From Planctomycetales bacterium (lineage in GTDB: Bacteria > Planctomycetota > Planctomycetia > Planctomycetales > Planctomycetaceae): a stretch of DNA of 64,000 nucleotides. Both the position numbers and the translations under genes were made by a program. The notes under the pieces are model-generated. The model was not told the origin of the DNA. It searched no databases and saw nothing but the letters and a program-made list of their open reading frames with translations. This document shows, one piece after another, positions 1-9,750 of the stretch (position 1 is its first letter; every line of letters begins with the position of its first letter). The stretch spans positions 124,001 to 188,000 of the forward strand of contig JANQPT010000043.1 of the NCBI GenBank assembly GCA_028285345.1, read 5' to 3'.

Positions 1-736
1 GCATCCGTGCCCACGTCGCCGGATAGTTCGGGCGGTCGTAATCGCTACCCCGCATGCCCTTGGTTTCTTGCACCAAGATCACGTGCATGTCTTCGGCAAA
101 GTTCTTCAGGCTGTACCACTCGTCTTTGATGTCAAACTCGCTGCCGCGCCCATCCAGGCCCGGAAACTTGTTGTCGGCAATCTTCATTGTCGCCACTTGC
201 TGAGGACCATGTTTGATGAATTCGCCGCCGATCATCTGAATGTAGGGGTCTCGATTCGGCTGATTGACGAATTGGTTTTTGCCGTAATGATCCGGCGAGT
301 GATACGTATCCGACGAACTGTGCGTGGCGATGAACCCTTTGCCCTCTTTGATCGCCTTCAAAAACGCCGCTTTGCCCTCGGCGGAGACGGGCGGCGCGTT
401 GTCGCGGCTCTTTTGCTGGCTGAGGTCGCCCTGAGTGTAAAAGAAAAACGCGTCGTAGTTTGCGATGTTCTCCGGCGTAAAGATCGTGCCGTCTTTCGTG
501 GCGTCGACGTCGAACCCGTGTTTTTGCCCCAAGTCCATCATCACCAACTCCGCCGGTCCATATTCCGACTTCTCGCGGCTCACACTGGCGTGCTGATAGC
601 CCTGGCTGCGGGTGAACATCAGCAGCCGCCGTTTCTTGCCCGACTTGTCCGCTGCCCAGCCAAGGGGAAACGAGCCGAGTCCATAGGTCGAAGCAGCGGC
701 GGCCGTGGCGGCCAAGAGTTCGCGGCGATTGAGCAT
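1..736 (-). CDS. ThuA-like domain protein, Tat-exported (3' part cut by window edge)
   Basis: Partial gene: 245 codons read leftwards from the ATG at 736 and run off the window edge. The N-terminus has a twin-arginine start (LNRRELLAATAAAA) and a small-residue stretch ending near WAADKSGKK, so export by Tat is likely. The mature part carries ThuA/glutamine-amidotransferase-fold features: LLMFTRSQGYQHAS, a YDAFFFYTQGDL strand, FIATHSSSDTYH and IGGEFIKHGPQQVATMKI. In planctomycetes these proteins usually sit beside Gfo/Idh/MocA oxidoreductases in sugar-catabolic loci, as here. The reaction is unknown; a role in carbohydrate use is inferred from the family name (trehalose utilisation) and the neighbour. 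Confidence 0.85.
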   Translation of the reverse strand, partial: MLNRRELLAATAAAASTYGLGSFPLGWAADKSGKKRRLLMFTRSQGYQHASVSREKSEYGPAELVMMDLGQKHGFDVDATKDGTIFTPENIANYDAFFFYTQGDLSQQKSRDNAPPVSAEGKAAFLKAIKEGKGFIATHSSSDTYHSPDHYGKNQFVNQPNRDPYIQMIGGEFIKHGPQQVATMKIADNKFPGLDGRGSEFDIKDEWYSLKNFAEDMHVILVQETKGMRGSDYDRPNYPATWARM

Positions 737-830
737 GATTTTGACTCCAGGGAAAACGGTTGTGGGCGGATGTGACCCCCGGCGGATCCAGGGGCTCGAA
801 GAAACGTGAAATCGGTAATGGCGGTATTAC

Positions 831-2129
831 TTAGACTTCCCAGCCGCGGCGATATTCTTTGTCCAGCAAATCATTGGCGCTGGGAACGTTGGTCACTTTC
901 ATCTGCTGCGGGTCGTACTGAATTGTCTTTCCGGTGCGGTAGGCGACGTTGCCCAGCAGCACGATTTCGGTAAACGGCCCGGCGTAGTCGAAATTGCTGC
1001 CGGTCGAACTGCCGGTCTTGCAGGCGGCAATCCACTGCCGGTGGTGGTGGCCGTCATCGAACTTCTTCGCCTCCTTCGGCTCGAAGCTTTGCTTCTCAGT
1101 TCCTTTGTAAAGAGTTGGATAGTGGGAGTGTTGGCAGGCGACTTTGCCGTCGTCACCCATCAACAAGCAGCCATTCATCGGCAGCAACTCCGCCACCTCG
1201 CCGGTCGGTTTGGCTTGGCCTTCGTACCAATAGACGGTGCAGGGGGGCAATTCGCCGCGTCGGCCGAATTCGAACTTGGTGATCATTTCCGTCGGGCCGC
1301 TGTCGGGCAAAACCGCCGGTCCTGACGACGTTACCTTCACCGGTCCACCCAAATCGAGCGCCATAAAGACCGGGTCCATCAGATGGATGGCCATGTCGCC
1401 GATGGCGCCGCAGCCGAAATCCCACCAACCCCGCCATTTGAACGGAACGTAAGCAGGATGATAAGCCCGCTGCTCTGCGGGACCCAGCCAGAGATCCCAG
1501 TGCAGATGCGCAGGGATGTCCGGCCGATCCTGCGGCACCGACTGGCCTTGATCCCACCACCTTCCGGGTCGGTCGGTGATCACGTGCGCTTCGCGGACCG
1601 GCCCAATGGCGCCCTGTTTGACGAGTTCGATTGTCTTTAGATATCCGGGGTGCTCATGGTTTTGCGTCCCCATCTGCGTGGCGACGTTCATCTTGCGGGC
1701 GGTCTCGGTGAGCACGCGCGCTTCGCGAACGGTGTGTGTCAGCGGCTTTTCACAATAGACGTGCAGGCCGCGCCGCATCGCGCGAACGGCGGGCGGCGCG
1801 TGGTGATGGTCGGGCGTGCCGATCACCACCGCGTCGAGGTCCTTCTGCTCCAGCAACTGCCGATAGTCGGCGTACTTCTTTGCTGCCGGATGTTTCTCAG
1901 CGGCATTGCCCAACCGCAGATCGTCGACGTCGCAGATCGCGACGATGTTTTCACTGGCAACCCGCGCCAAATCGCTCGCCCCGCGGCCGCCGACGCCGAT
2001 CGCGCCGATGTTGAGCTTCTCATTCGGCGAATTCGCCGCGAAGCCGCTCCGCGTGCCGGAAACCCACAGTGCGGTGCCGAGTGCCGAGGTCTTTAGAAAA
2101 TCACGTCGCGATTGTTGTTGTATTGGCAT
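831..2129 (-). CDS. Gfo/Idh/MocA family oxidoreductase, Tat-exported
   Basis: 432 aa from the ATG at 2129. The frame stays open to 2255, but those codons translate a palindromic repeat, and the Tat motif (QQQSRRDFLKTSALGTAL) follows directly on the ATG at 2129. The NAD(P)-binding Rossmann motif is GAIGVGGRG, followed by VAICDVDD; the family signature CEKPLTHTV and the GTPDHHHAP segment are present. The C-terminal substrate domain contains WDFGCGAIGDMAIHLMDP. Family members oxidise or reduce sugars, inositols or their phosphates; the substrate cannot be told. It runs in the same direction as the ThuA-like gene, 94 nt away, and may be co-transcribed with it. Confidence 0.92.
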   Translation of the reverse strand: MPIQQQSRRDFLKTSALGTALWVSGTRSGFAANSPNEKLNIGAIGVGGRGASDLARVASENIVAICDVDDLRLGNAAEKHPAAKKYADYRQLLEQKDLDAVVIGTPDHHHAPPAVRAMRRGLHVYCEKPLTHTVREARVLTETARKMNVATQMGTQNHEHPGYLKTIELVKQGAIGPVREAHVITDRPGRWWDQGQSVPQDRPDIPAHLHWDLWLGPAEQRAYHPAYVPFKWRGWWDFGCGAIGDMAIHLMDPVFMALDLGGPVKVTSSGPAVLPDSGPTEMITKFEFGRRGELPPCTVYWYEGQAKPTGEVAELLPMNGCLLMGDDGKVACQHSHYPTLYKGTEKQSFEPKEAKKFDDGHHHRQWIAACKTGSSTGSNFDYAGPFTEIVLLGNVAYRTGKTIQYDPQQMKVTNVPSANDLLDKEYRRGWEV

Positions 2130-2552
2130 AGGGATAGCGGATTCTACTAGTAGTCTGTCAGGTGGTAGTTCTTGGGCTGTGTGCCACTGGCTTCGCCAGT
2201 GCAAGGTCAGCTCGCCGAAAGACCTAAAAGCACTGGCAGAGCCAGTGGCACACAAATGTTTCGCTTTGACGGAACACTAGACAATAGGAAGGGAATTCTT
2301 CAATTCGATCGTCTCTTCAACATACGACCAGTATCCTGAATTCAGCGGGAGGATTTCAAGCGTCGTCCAAAAATGCAAATACGGGCGGCCGCGATTGCCA
2401 CGCAATCGGGGTGCTGCAGGCACAAGAGGGGGCAATTTCACCGTTACACACGATGTAGTCTGCAAGATTAACGAACGCTGAAATTGCGGCTTGCCAGCAG
2501 TCTCCGCCTGCCCCGATGGCTTTTCCGCCACGGCCGCCCGTCGTCATGAAAG
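2130..2552. other. gene-free stretch with one palindromic repeat
   Basis: No ORF here has both a plausible start and family features. The short frames on the minus strand have no recognisable motif and conflict with one another. The only structure seen is the double hairpin at 2178-2254. The rest is plain upstream/downstream sequence between two minus-strand genes. Confidence 0.6.
2178..2254. repeat. REP-like double-hairpin repeat (77 bp)
   Basis: Arms at 2178-2202 and 2230-2254 are inverted copies of each other, 23 of 25 positions matching. Each arm is itself a small hairpin: CACTGGC-TTC-GCCAGTG on the left and CACTGGC-AGA-GCCAGTG on the right. AGGTC/GACCT adds a further inner stem. It sits just upstream of the Gfo/Idh/MocA start. 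The nested 7-3-7 design resembles REP/BIME elements moved by RAYT-type transposases; no such transposase gene is in the window. Confidence 0.8.
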
Positions 2553-4610
2553 TTACTCCGGCAGCGAAACGGTCGTCTGGTAATTGGAGTAGTTGTACAG
2601 CGGATTGCGAACCGGATTGTACAACTTCCCCGATCGCGGGTTGTCGTCTTGTGTGTAAACCCACAGTTCATTCGGGTCCCACACAACGATTTCGTCCCGG
2701 CAATCGCCGGTGATATCCATCACAGCGTTGCACATGTCCGGGTGTCCGTCGTTGGGGAACCGCACGACGCGCCGCCCCCAACCGTCGAACATCCCGCCTT
2801 CTTCGACATTCGCCGACAGCACAAAAAACTCGCCCGGATTTCCCGTCCAATTGATCGGCAAACACATGCTGCCGTGTTGGCAAGGTTCAAAATCGTGGTA
2901 GATGTCGCCGCGGGCGTCGTAGAGATGAATGATCCCCTGGTTGCCCCAATAGTTGATCGACACCGCCTCCAAGCCCGGCAGGTCGGGACGAAAGTCGGCG
3001 ACCGCCGGATTCTGCACATGTCCGACAAAGTGGTGTTTGAGAATCTGTCCCCGCATATCGGCGAAGAACATCCCGGTGTCGCTGGCTGCACACAACAGCC
3101 GCGGCTCTGCATTCGGAGAGGAATCGAAACGAACAATTGCCACGCCGTCGGCATGGTCTTTGAGTTTGCGGTCCAGTGACCACAGCACTTTGCCGTCGCC
3201 GTCGTACAACGAATAGCCGATCGACAATTCATCCCGCCCGTCGCCGTCCACGTCGAACGCGAACGGATAATGGCCCGTGTTGCAGTAACCACTCCAGAGA
3301 ATGTTGAGCTGATCGTCCAATGCCCAAAAGTGCCGATACCGATCCTTAATGATCATGTCGGCGTCGCGTCCGGTGCCACGCAAATCACAGAAAAAGATCG
3401 CGTCGCCAAGAATTCGCGGAAACCGGTCATACGGCGGTTTCGCTGTTGCCGGCATCTCGGGCGTCGGCGCCTTGTACTTGACCTTTCCGGTGGCACCGTC
3501 GGCCACGACAATTTCCATGTGCATGCAGTAGACGACCTCGTTGCGGCCGTCGCCGTCGATGTCATGAATCTGAAACGCGACGTCGTTGGTGAGATGATCC
3601 TTCCACGGATCGGGGTCGCCGATCTGCCACAGCCGCTCGCCGTCCAAAGTCATCGCAGTCAGACAGCTCAGTTCGCTGTTACGATCCTTGGGGCCGTGAT
3701 GTAGAACTTGCCCGATCAGCACGTCGATCTCTCCGTCACCGTTGAGATCGCCAAAACGAAGATTCCGGCCGACGCCGAAGCCCTCCGTCTTGATTGTCTT
3801 CCACAATTTGAGCTTGGGGTTGGCCGCCTGGAGCGCTGCCTCTTCCGTTTCGCGCTTGGAGATTTCCGCCTGAACGCGCTGCTGTTCTTCAGTCGTTGCG
3901 GCCACACTCACGTGATTGTAGTTCGTCGGCACGTCCGCCATCAGACCGATCTTGCCGGCTGAGTACGTGTCGTCTTCGACTTTCAATTTCGGTCCGCCGT
4001 CCAGTGCGGCGAGAATCTGATTTCCGTCGACGCTGATGCGTGCCGTCAGCCGATCGCCTGCCTGAAATCGGCACGGTGCGGAGGCAAGCACGCGCTCAAG
4101 CGGCTTGCGGAACGCTGTCGCGTGCTGCACCATTTTCAAGACCGCTTGGTCGTCGCGGACGCCGAACCAGTAGTAGCAGCGATCGTTGCGATATCGAAAG
4201 ACGACTCCGCTCTGCGCTCGGGCCGAGAGCGGAGTGAAACTTACAGTCAGATCGTAGTCCCGCCAAGCATCGTCTCCAGCGATGAGCATGGGATGCGCGT
4301 GTTGCGTCTTCTTATTGTCGAAGGTCTGCGCCAGGACCGCGGCGCCGCCGATTTGAAAAGCCTTCCAGGCCCGTTGTGAACCGATGTCCGAGCGGAACGA
4401 CGTGATGCTCCAGTTCCCTTTCGGCGCGGATACCGGAAGATAGTGGTACTCCGTATGCGCGCCGACGACGCTCCCCAGCGGGCCCGGCTTGAGACCGCTA
4501 AAACCGTCCTCCAGCAACGTGGCCTTCTGCGCGCTGTCTGCTGCACAATGGTTTGTCGCGAATAGCGCCGCGACACTCAATGCAATAGCGAGACGATATG
4601 CGTTAGACAT
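2553..4610 (-). CDS. Rhamnogalacturonan-lyase-like FG-GAP beta-propeller protein with LamG-like N-terminal domain
   Basis: 685 aa from the ATG at 4610, which has a GGGGAG ribosome site about 9 nt upstream and opens a signal peptide (LAIALSVAALFATNHCAADS). An upstream in-frame start at 4676 would overlap the preceding gene and is less likely. Residues about 35-270 look like a LamG/DUF1080-type sheet domain (FDNKKTQHAHP, SGVVFRYRNDRCYYWFGV). Residues about 290-685 form a propeller with Ca-binding repeats DLNGDGEID, DIDGDGRNE and DVDGDGRDE. The last 30 residues (NPVRNPLYNYSNYQTTV) recall the end of rhamnogalacturonan lyases of families PL9/PL11. Likely secreted and polysaccharide-binding or -cleaving; catalysis is inferred only. 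Confidence 0.72.
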   Translation of the reverse strand: MSNAYRLAIALSVAALFATNHCAADSAQKATLLEDGFSGLKPGPLGSVVGAHTEYHYLPVSAPKGNWSITSFRSDIGSQRAWKAFQIGGAAVLAQTFDNKKTQHAHPMLIAGDDAWRDYDLTVSFTPLSARAQSGVVFRYRNDRCYYWFGVRDDQAVLKMVQHATAFRKPLERVLASAPCRFQAGDRLTARISVDGNQILAALDGGPKLKVEDDTYSAGKIGLMADVPTNYNHVSVAATTEEQQRVQAEISKRETEEAALQAANPKLKLWKTIKTEGFGVGRNLRFGDLNGDGEIDVLIGQVLHHGPKDRNSELSCLTAMTLDGERLWQIGDPDPWKDHLTNDVAFQIHDIDGDGRNEVVYCMHMEIVVADGATGKVKYKAPTPEMPATAKPPYDRFPRILGDAIFFCDLRGTGRDADMIIKDRYRHFWALDDQLNILWSGYCNTGHYPFAFDVDGDGRDELSIGYSLYDGDGKVLWSLDRKLKDHADGVAIVRFDSSPNAEPRLLCAASDTGMFFADMRGQILKHHFVGHVQNPAVADFRPDLPGLEAVSINYWGNQGIIHLYDARGDIYHDFEPCQHGSMCLPINWTGNPGEFFVLSANVEEGGMFDGWGRRVVRFPNDGHPDMCNAVMDITGDCRDEIVVWDPNELWVYTQDDNPRSGKLYNPVRNPLYNYSNYQTTVSLPE

Positions 4611-4668
4611 CTCGGGCTGCTCCCCACAAACGTTTTTTCCGCGCGACGTTCGTTCAAATTTCAGCAGT

Positions 4669-5433
4669 CTATTCACGCACCGCCCGCAAGCCGTCGCTCA
4701 GTGCCTGCTGGTACAGCCACAAATCGCCGCCGAAGGCGATCATCCGAAAGCCGTGCTGGAGTTGGGCCTTGGTGTTGGCAACGCCGTCGGACATAATTCC
4801 GCCAATCTTGTCATGGCTTTGAGCAGCGGCGAGCACGCGATCGACCGCTGCTGTAAAGTCCGGATGATCGAATTGAGCCGGGATTCCCAGCGAGATCGAC
4901 AGATCAAAATGCCCGATCCACAACACGTCAATCCCTTCCACTGCGGCGATCGCTTCCACGTTTTCGACACCCGTCGCGGTTTCAATCTGGGCGATCAGAA
5001 TCTGCTGCGAGTTGGCCTGCTGAATCTTCTCCCCGACATCCCCGCCGCAGTAGTCGTCATGCGCCACGCCAAATGCGGCTCCCCGGCGTCCGGCGGGGGG
5101 ATACTTCGCGCTGCGAACGATCAATTCCGCCTGCTGCGCCGTTTCCACCATGGGGACCATGATTCCCATACTGCCCACATCGAGTGTGCGGGCGATGAAG
5201 TGATACTCCGTTGCGGGAACGCGCACAATCGGAACCGTTGTCGCCGGAGTCGTGGCGATCAGCGCACGAATCGATTCAACGCTCCAGCCGGTGTGTTCCA
5301 TGTCGAAGACAACAAATTCCGCTCCCGCCGCCGCCGCAATGCGGGCAATCCCGGTGGAGTTGAATTCAAAGACGAACGTACCCAGTGAATTCTCGCCACG
5401 ATTCAGTTTCTGTTTAACCGGGTTGTCTCTCAT
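4669..5433 (-). CDS. HpcH/HpaI aldolase family protein
   Basis: 254 aa, the full length for the family. These are metal-dependent class II aldolases that split 4-hydroxy-2-oxo acids into pyruvate (or glyoxylate) and an aldehyde in the cytoplasm. Visible features are FVVFDMEHTGWSVE near residue 40, the metal-ligand strand QIETATGVENVEAIAAV, and WIGHFDLSISLGIP. The conserved arginine-glycine element is present as PAGRRGAAFG. The gene reads toward the lyase-like gene (58 nt gap), so the two may form an aromatic or uronic acid catabolic unit. It is divergent from the LamG-PSCyt gene. The substrate is not predictable. Confidence 0.92.
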   Translation of the reverse strand: MRDNPVKQKLNRGENSLGTFVFEFNSTGIARIAAAAGAEFVVFDMEHTGWSVESIRALIATTPATTVPIVRVPATEYHFIARTLDVGSMGIMVPMVETAQQAELIVRSAKYPPAGRRGAAFGVAHDDYCGGDVGEKIQQANSQQILIAQIETATGVENVEAIAAVEGIDVLWIGHFDLSISLGIPAQFDHPDFTAAVDRVLAAAQSHDKIGGIMSDGVANTKAQLQHGFRMIAFGGDLWLYQQALSDGLRAVRE

Positions 5434-5565
5434 TGAGTGTTCAGATTAAATAGAGTTGTCCGATGGAAATTGTTCGTCCGACGTCTGAGCGCCGATTCCT
5501 CAAACCGGCGTTTCCAATTTACAGTGGCAATATTCTCTACGCAACCTGGCTGTCAGCTCACTGAT

Positions 5566-8259
5566 ATGTCGAATTCAGCAGTTTGGCGAGCGCTCTCGAT
5601 TCCGTTTTCCAGATCGCGAAGTCGTGCGCCCAAAAGCGTGTGCTTTCTGATGGCGTCTCTCGTCCTGGGATTCGCCAATCAGTGGCCGGTCCAAGCTGAG
5701 AGCGGGCAGCGGGTCACCGGCGGTCTTCAAGTGCTCTATACGTTCGATTCCGGAAGCGGCAATACGGTGCGCGACCGTTCTGGTGTCAAACCTGCTTTGG
5801 ACCTAAAGATTGAAACTCCCTCTGCCGTCGAATGGAAGGACGGAACGCTGGTCATTCAATCTCCGGCCGCGATCAAGTCGAGACAACCTGCGGAAAAAAT
5901 CATCAGTGCCGTCAAACGCTCGAAAGAGATCACCATTGAGGCCTGGCTTCTGCCGGCCAATCGACGGCAAAAAGGGCCCGCGCGAATTGTGTCGCTTTCG
6001 GGCGACCCGAGCCATCGCAACTTTACTTTGGGACAACAAGAGGACACCTACGATGTGCGGTTGCGAACATCGAAGACGAGTCGCAACGGCCTGCCTTCGA
6101 TCGCCACACCGTCCCACATTGCCCGGCCTCGATTAACGCATCTTGTGTACACGCGAAACGCTGCCGGCGACACATCCTATTTTCTCAACGGCGGTTTGTT
6201 CATGAAGAAGAAAGTCGCCGGGAACATGTCGAATTGGAAAGGCGGCTTTCATCTCCTCTTGGCCGATGAAGCGGGAGGCGGGCGTGCCTGGCTGGGCGAG
6301 TACCATTTGGTTGCGGTCTACAGCCGCGCATTGACCAAACAGGAAGTCAAACAGAACCATCGCGCCGGTGCCGGCGCCGGATCGAAGCCCATGCTCTCAG
6401 CAGAGCAGAAGAAAGAGCAGTTCTTCAATAAGAAGATCGCGGCCCTCTTGGCCCGCCGTTGCCTCGATTGCCATGACGCGGCGTCCAAAAAGGGCGGCTT
6501 GGACCTATCGCATAAAGCCACTGCTTTCGCGGGCGGCGAGAGCGGCAAAGTGATCGTGCCGGGCAATGCCGCGGACAGTCTGCTCTTCGATCAAATCGAA
6601 TCCGGGGACATGCCGCCCGACGGCGCGCCGCTTTCATCGAAACAAAAGGAATCGCTGAAGCGCTGGATCAATGATGGCGCTGTCTGGACGGCGGAAGTTA
6701 TTGATCCAGCCGTTTACGCGCAGGACGATCGCGGCGACGCCATCTGGATTCAGCGGCTTACGGTGGCGGAATACATTGAGACGGTTCGCAGCGCTGTCGG
6801 GGTCGACATCTCGAAAGAGGCGCGGCAAATTCTCCCGCCCGACGTGCGGGCCGATGGTTTCAGCAACACTTCCTACAACCTCAACGTCGATCTGAAACAT
6901 GTCGAGGCTTACGCACGGCTTGCTGAACTGATCGTCTCACGCATGGACGTGCTGAAGTTTGCCAAACGGTTTACCAGAACCCGGCGACTGACGAACGACA
7001 AGAAGATGCGCGCCTTCGTCTCGGCCATGGGAACCTGGCTCTTGCGCGGTCCGCTCAATGATCGCGAAATCACGAACTACTGCGGAGTCGCCACGTCGGT
7101 GGCCGCCGCTGGAGGTAACTTCAAGGAGGTGACGGGCTATTTGATTCAGACCATGCTGCAGTCGCCCCGATTCATTTACCGCATGGAAGACCAAACCGCC
7201 GTTGGACAGGCTGAGCGGCTCGATGATTACGAACTTGCCGTGCGGATGAGCTATATTCTTTGGGGAGCGCCTCCGGATCGGGAATTGATGCGGGCTGCCG
7301 GAGCGTCGGAACTCAACCATCCTCATGCCGCCCTGAAACAAGTCCGCCGCATGCTGGGGGATCCCCGCACCGTCGAACGATCGAGACATTTCCTCGCCGA
7401 ATGGCTGCACCTCGATCGATTGGACAATCTCCAACCCAATTCGCAGCGGTTTCCCCATTGGACCGCCGAACTCGGCGCCGACATGCGTCGGGAAACGCTC
7501 GATTATTTCGAGGACGTGGTGTGGAAACAAAAGCGGCCCCTCTCCGATCTGTTCAATGCGCAATTGACCTACGCCTCGCCTCGGCTGGCGGCGCACTACG
7601 GACTCGACGCGAAAGAATCGGCATGGGAACGGTACGATCTCTCGGCAGTCCCGTCGCGCGGCGGCTTGCTGACACAGGGCAGCGTGCTGACCGTCGGTGG
7701 CGACGATGCCTCGATGGTCACCCGCGGGTTATTTGTGCTACAGGATATCCTCCGCGGCGCGGTCAAAGATCCGCCGCCGGGGCTGGACACGACTCCCGTG
7801 CCGCCCAAACCGGGGCAGTCGCAGAGAAACGTCTCTGAACAGCGAATCGCCAATGCCGCATGTGCCGGCTGCCACTCCCGCTTCGAGCCGCTCGCATTCG
7901 GCTTGGAGAAGTTCGACGGCCTAGGGGCGTTCCACGAAAAGGACGAACACGGAAACCAACTCCGGGACGACGGCGAGATTCTGTTTCCCAACACGGCAAA
8001 TCCGGCCAAGTACCAAACCTCGGCAGAACTAATGGATCTGTTGGCAGGCAGCGAGCGTGTCCGTGAAACACTGACTTGGAAGGTCACCCAGTTTGCACTA
8101 GGCCGTCCACTCACCGCGACCGACGCTCCGCTGGTCAGCCGAATTCACCAAGAGTCGCAAAAGCAGGGTGGAACCTATACCGGATTGATGACTGCCATCC
8201 TGATGAGCGACCTTGTGCGAATGAAGAGAGCCGAACCCGCCCCTCTGGAGAGTGAATAA
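5566..8259 (+). CDS. LamG + PSCyt1/DUF1587/1592/1588/1585 cytochrome-like protein
   Basis: 897 aa from the ATG at 5566; the frame is open back to 5437 and another Met at 5650 precedes the hydrophobic signal segment, so the exact start is uncertain. After the signal comes a LamG/concanavalin-like domain (residues about 50-270: LYTFDSGSGNTV, ITIEAWLLP). Next is a planctomycete cytochrome c domain with the haem motif RCLDCHDAASKKGGLDL, then the DUF1587-1595-1592-1588-1585 blocks, including a second CxxCH (CAGCHSRFEPLAFGLEKFDGLG). This architecture is the standard partner of DUF1552 proteins. Its stop overlaps the next start (TAATG), so the two are translationally coupled. Redox or degradative work on polymers is suspected but unproven in the family. 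Confidence 0.93.
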   Translation: MSNSAVWRALSIPFSRSRSRAPKSVCFLMASLVLGFANQWPVQAESGQRVTGGLQVLYTFDSGSGNTVRDRSGVKPALDLKIETPSAVEWKDGTLVIQSPAAIKSRQPAEKIISAVKRSKEITIEAWLLPANRRQKGPARIVSLSGDPSHRNFTLGQQEDTYDVRLRTSKTSRNGLPSIATPSHIARPRLTHLVYTRNAAGDTSYFLNGGLFMKKKVAGNMSNWKGGFHLLLADEAGGGRAWLGEYHLVAVYSRALTKQEVKQNHRAGAGAGSKPMLSAEQKKEQFFNKKIAALLARRCLDCHDAASKKGGLDLSHKATAFAGGESGKVIVPGNAADSLLFDQIESGDMPPDGAPLSSKQKESLKRWINDGAVWTAEVIDPAVYAQDDRGDAIWIQRLTVAEYIETVRSAVGVDISKEARQILPPDVRADGFSNTSYNLNVDLKHVEAYARLAELIVSRMDVLKFAKRFTRTRRLTNDKKMRAFVSAMGTWLLRGPLNDREITNYCGVATSVAAAGGNFKEVTGYLIQTMLQSPRFIYRMEDQTAVGQAERLDDYELAVRMSYILWGAPPDRELMRAAGASELNHPHAALKQVRRMLGDPRTVERSRHFLAEWLHLDRLDNLQPNSQRFPHWTAELGADMRRETLDYFEDVVWKQKRPLSDLFNAQLTYASPRLAAHYGLDAKESAWERYDLSAVPSRGGLLTQGSVLTVGGDDASMVTRGLFVLQDILRGAVKDPPPGLDTTPVPPKPGQSQRNVSEQRIANAACAGCHSRFEPLAFGLEKFDGLGAFHEKDEHGNQLRDDGEILFPNTANPAKYQTSAELMDLLAGSERVRETLTWKVTQFALGRPLTATDAPLVSRIHQESQKQGGTYTGLMTAILMSDLVRMKRAEPAPLESE

Positions 8260-9686
8260 TGAAACGAACACCGATCAGCCGGCGCACGATGCTTCGAGGA
8301 ATCGGAACCGCCGCCATCGGACTGCCGCTGCTTGAGGAAATGCTCGCCTCACCCGTCGCCGCTGCTCCCTCAGCCGACATTCCTGTGCGGGCGTTTAATC
8401 TCTTCTTCGGGCTGGGCATCCCGGCGCCTTTGCAGAAGGAAGGGTTCGAGGGGGTTCTGGAACCGCTCCAACCGTTTGCCGACAAGCTGTTGTTGCTCCA
8501 AAATGTCGATCAGGTGCGGTGCGACGAGAAGGGCATAAACGCGCACTACGACGGGGCGATCGGCTCATTTACCGCCGAACCCCCTGATGGTGAAGCCAGG
8601 GCAGGCGGTCCCTCAATCGATCAAGTCATCCGCAAGACGCACTATCCCAGCGGACTGCCTGCCGGCATGGTCCCCACCCTAGTCGGCGGCACGTTTTTCC
8701 GCCGCAGCCGGATTGGCCGTTATGTCCACAGTTACAACAATGACGGCACGGTCGCCGCGACAATGCAGGAGAAACCACGCGACATCTTTGACCGGGTCTT
8801 CGGAGCCATTACCGTAGCGGACGGCAAAGACGACTTCCGACGCAAGCGTTTGCGGCGCAGCGTGCTGGATACGATTGTCAACGACTACAAATTCTACACC
8901 GGCGCCAACTCTCCGCTGGGATCCGCATCGAAAGCCCGCGTGGCCGATCATCTCGATCGCATCCGCGAGTACGAACAGCGGGCCTTCGCGATTCAGACTC
9001 GGGATGCAAACGCCCCCCAATCCCCGTCCGCATCGAAGCTGCCGCACGGCGGCCCCGCCGACCCCGGCGGCATGGGCATCGACATCACGCTGAAGGAACT
9101 GACGCAAGAATGGCGGCTGATGGCGGATCTTTATGCATTGGCCATTCAAATGGACCGCGCGCGATTTGGATCGCTGACGTTCTTGGCGGCGGGTGAACGT
9201 ATCCGACTTACCGGCGAGTACGAGTACGGCGGCAAGCGAATCTGGACGTTCAATGACGCCAAGCAATTGAAATCAACCGGAGATCTCGGCTGCAGCCACG
9301 AATGGTGGCACAAATTCTCCGAGAATCGCAAGAATCTCGCGCTGCGTGCACACGCCCATATGAAGATGCGCGAGGTCGCCTATTTCTTGGGCCGGATCAG
9401 CGGACCGGACTCGGTGGAAGCCAACGGCAAAACGATTCTCGAAAACTCGCTGTTCACCATCTCGACCGAATCCGGAGATGGCCGGCACAGCGACTCCCGC
9501 CGGGAACTCAAAGGGGTCTTCCACGCCGTGACTGGAGCCAACGGGCGGTTCAAGACGGGACAAACAATCGACGCGAAAGCAGAAGGCCTCGATCTCTACA
9601 ACACCATGCTCGCTGCCATGGGATGTACCGACCGGCTCGGACCGGAGGATCGGGATGCACAACCTGTCGACGCCATTCGAGCCTAG
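8259..9686 (+). CDS. DUF1552 domain protein, Tat-exported
   Basis: 475 aa. The N-terminus carries a twin-arginine signal (ISRRTMLRGIGTAAIGLPLLE). The body has the DUF1552 pattern: FFGLGIPAPLQKEGFEGVLEPLQPF, GPSIDQVIRK, SYNNDGT, the central DHLDRIREYEQRAF and SCSHEWWH-like GCSHEWWHKFSENRKNLA. The start codon shares one base with the stop of the PSCyt gene, indicating a two-gene operon. The DUF1552 fold resembles the sulfatase-like DUF1501 group, and the pair is abundant in planctomycetes, but no enzymatic reaction is established. Likely periplasmic. Confidence 0.93.
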   Translation: MKRTPISRRTMLRGIGTAAIGLPLLEEMLASPVAAAPSADIPVRAFNLFFGLGIPAPLQKEGFEGVLEPLQPFADKLLLLQNVDQVRCDEKGINAHYDGAIGSFTAEPPDGEARAGGPSIDQVIRKTHYPSGLPAGMVPTLVGGTFFRRSRIGRYVHSYNNDGTVAATMQEKPRDIFDRVFGAITVADGKDDFRRKRLRRSVLDTIVNDYKFYTGANSPLGSASKARVADHLDRIREYEQRAFAIQTRDANAPQSPSASKLPHGGPADPGGMGIDITLKELTQEWRLMADLYALAIQMDRARFGSLTFLAAGERIRLTGEYEYGGKRIWTFNDAKQLKSTGDLGCSHEWWHKFSENRKNLALRAHAHMKMREVAYFLGRISGPDSVEANGKTILENSLFTISTESGDGRHSDSRRELKGVFHAVTGANGRFKTGQTIDAKAEGLDLYNTMLAAMGCTDRLGPEDRDAQPVDAIRA

Positions 9687-9750
9687 AACCTTCGCAGCGG
9701 TATTTTAAGCTCGCGCGGCGCCACGAAGCCGGCGGCCCTCAATTTTGCCC

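Noticed and set aside
2130-2255. N-terminal extension of the Gfo/Idh/MocA protein to 2255
   Set aside because: The extra 42 codons translate the palindromic repeat, and the Tat motif follows the ATG at 2129.
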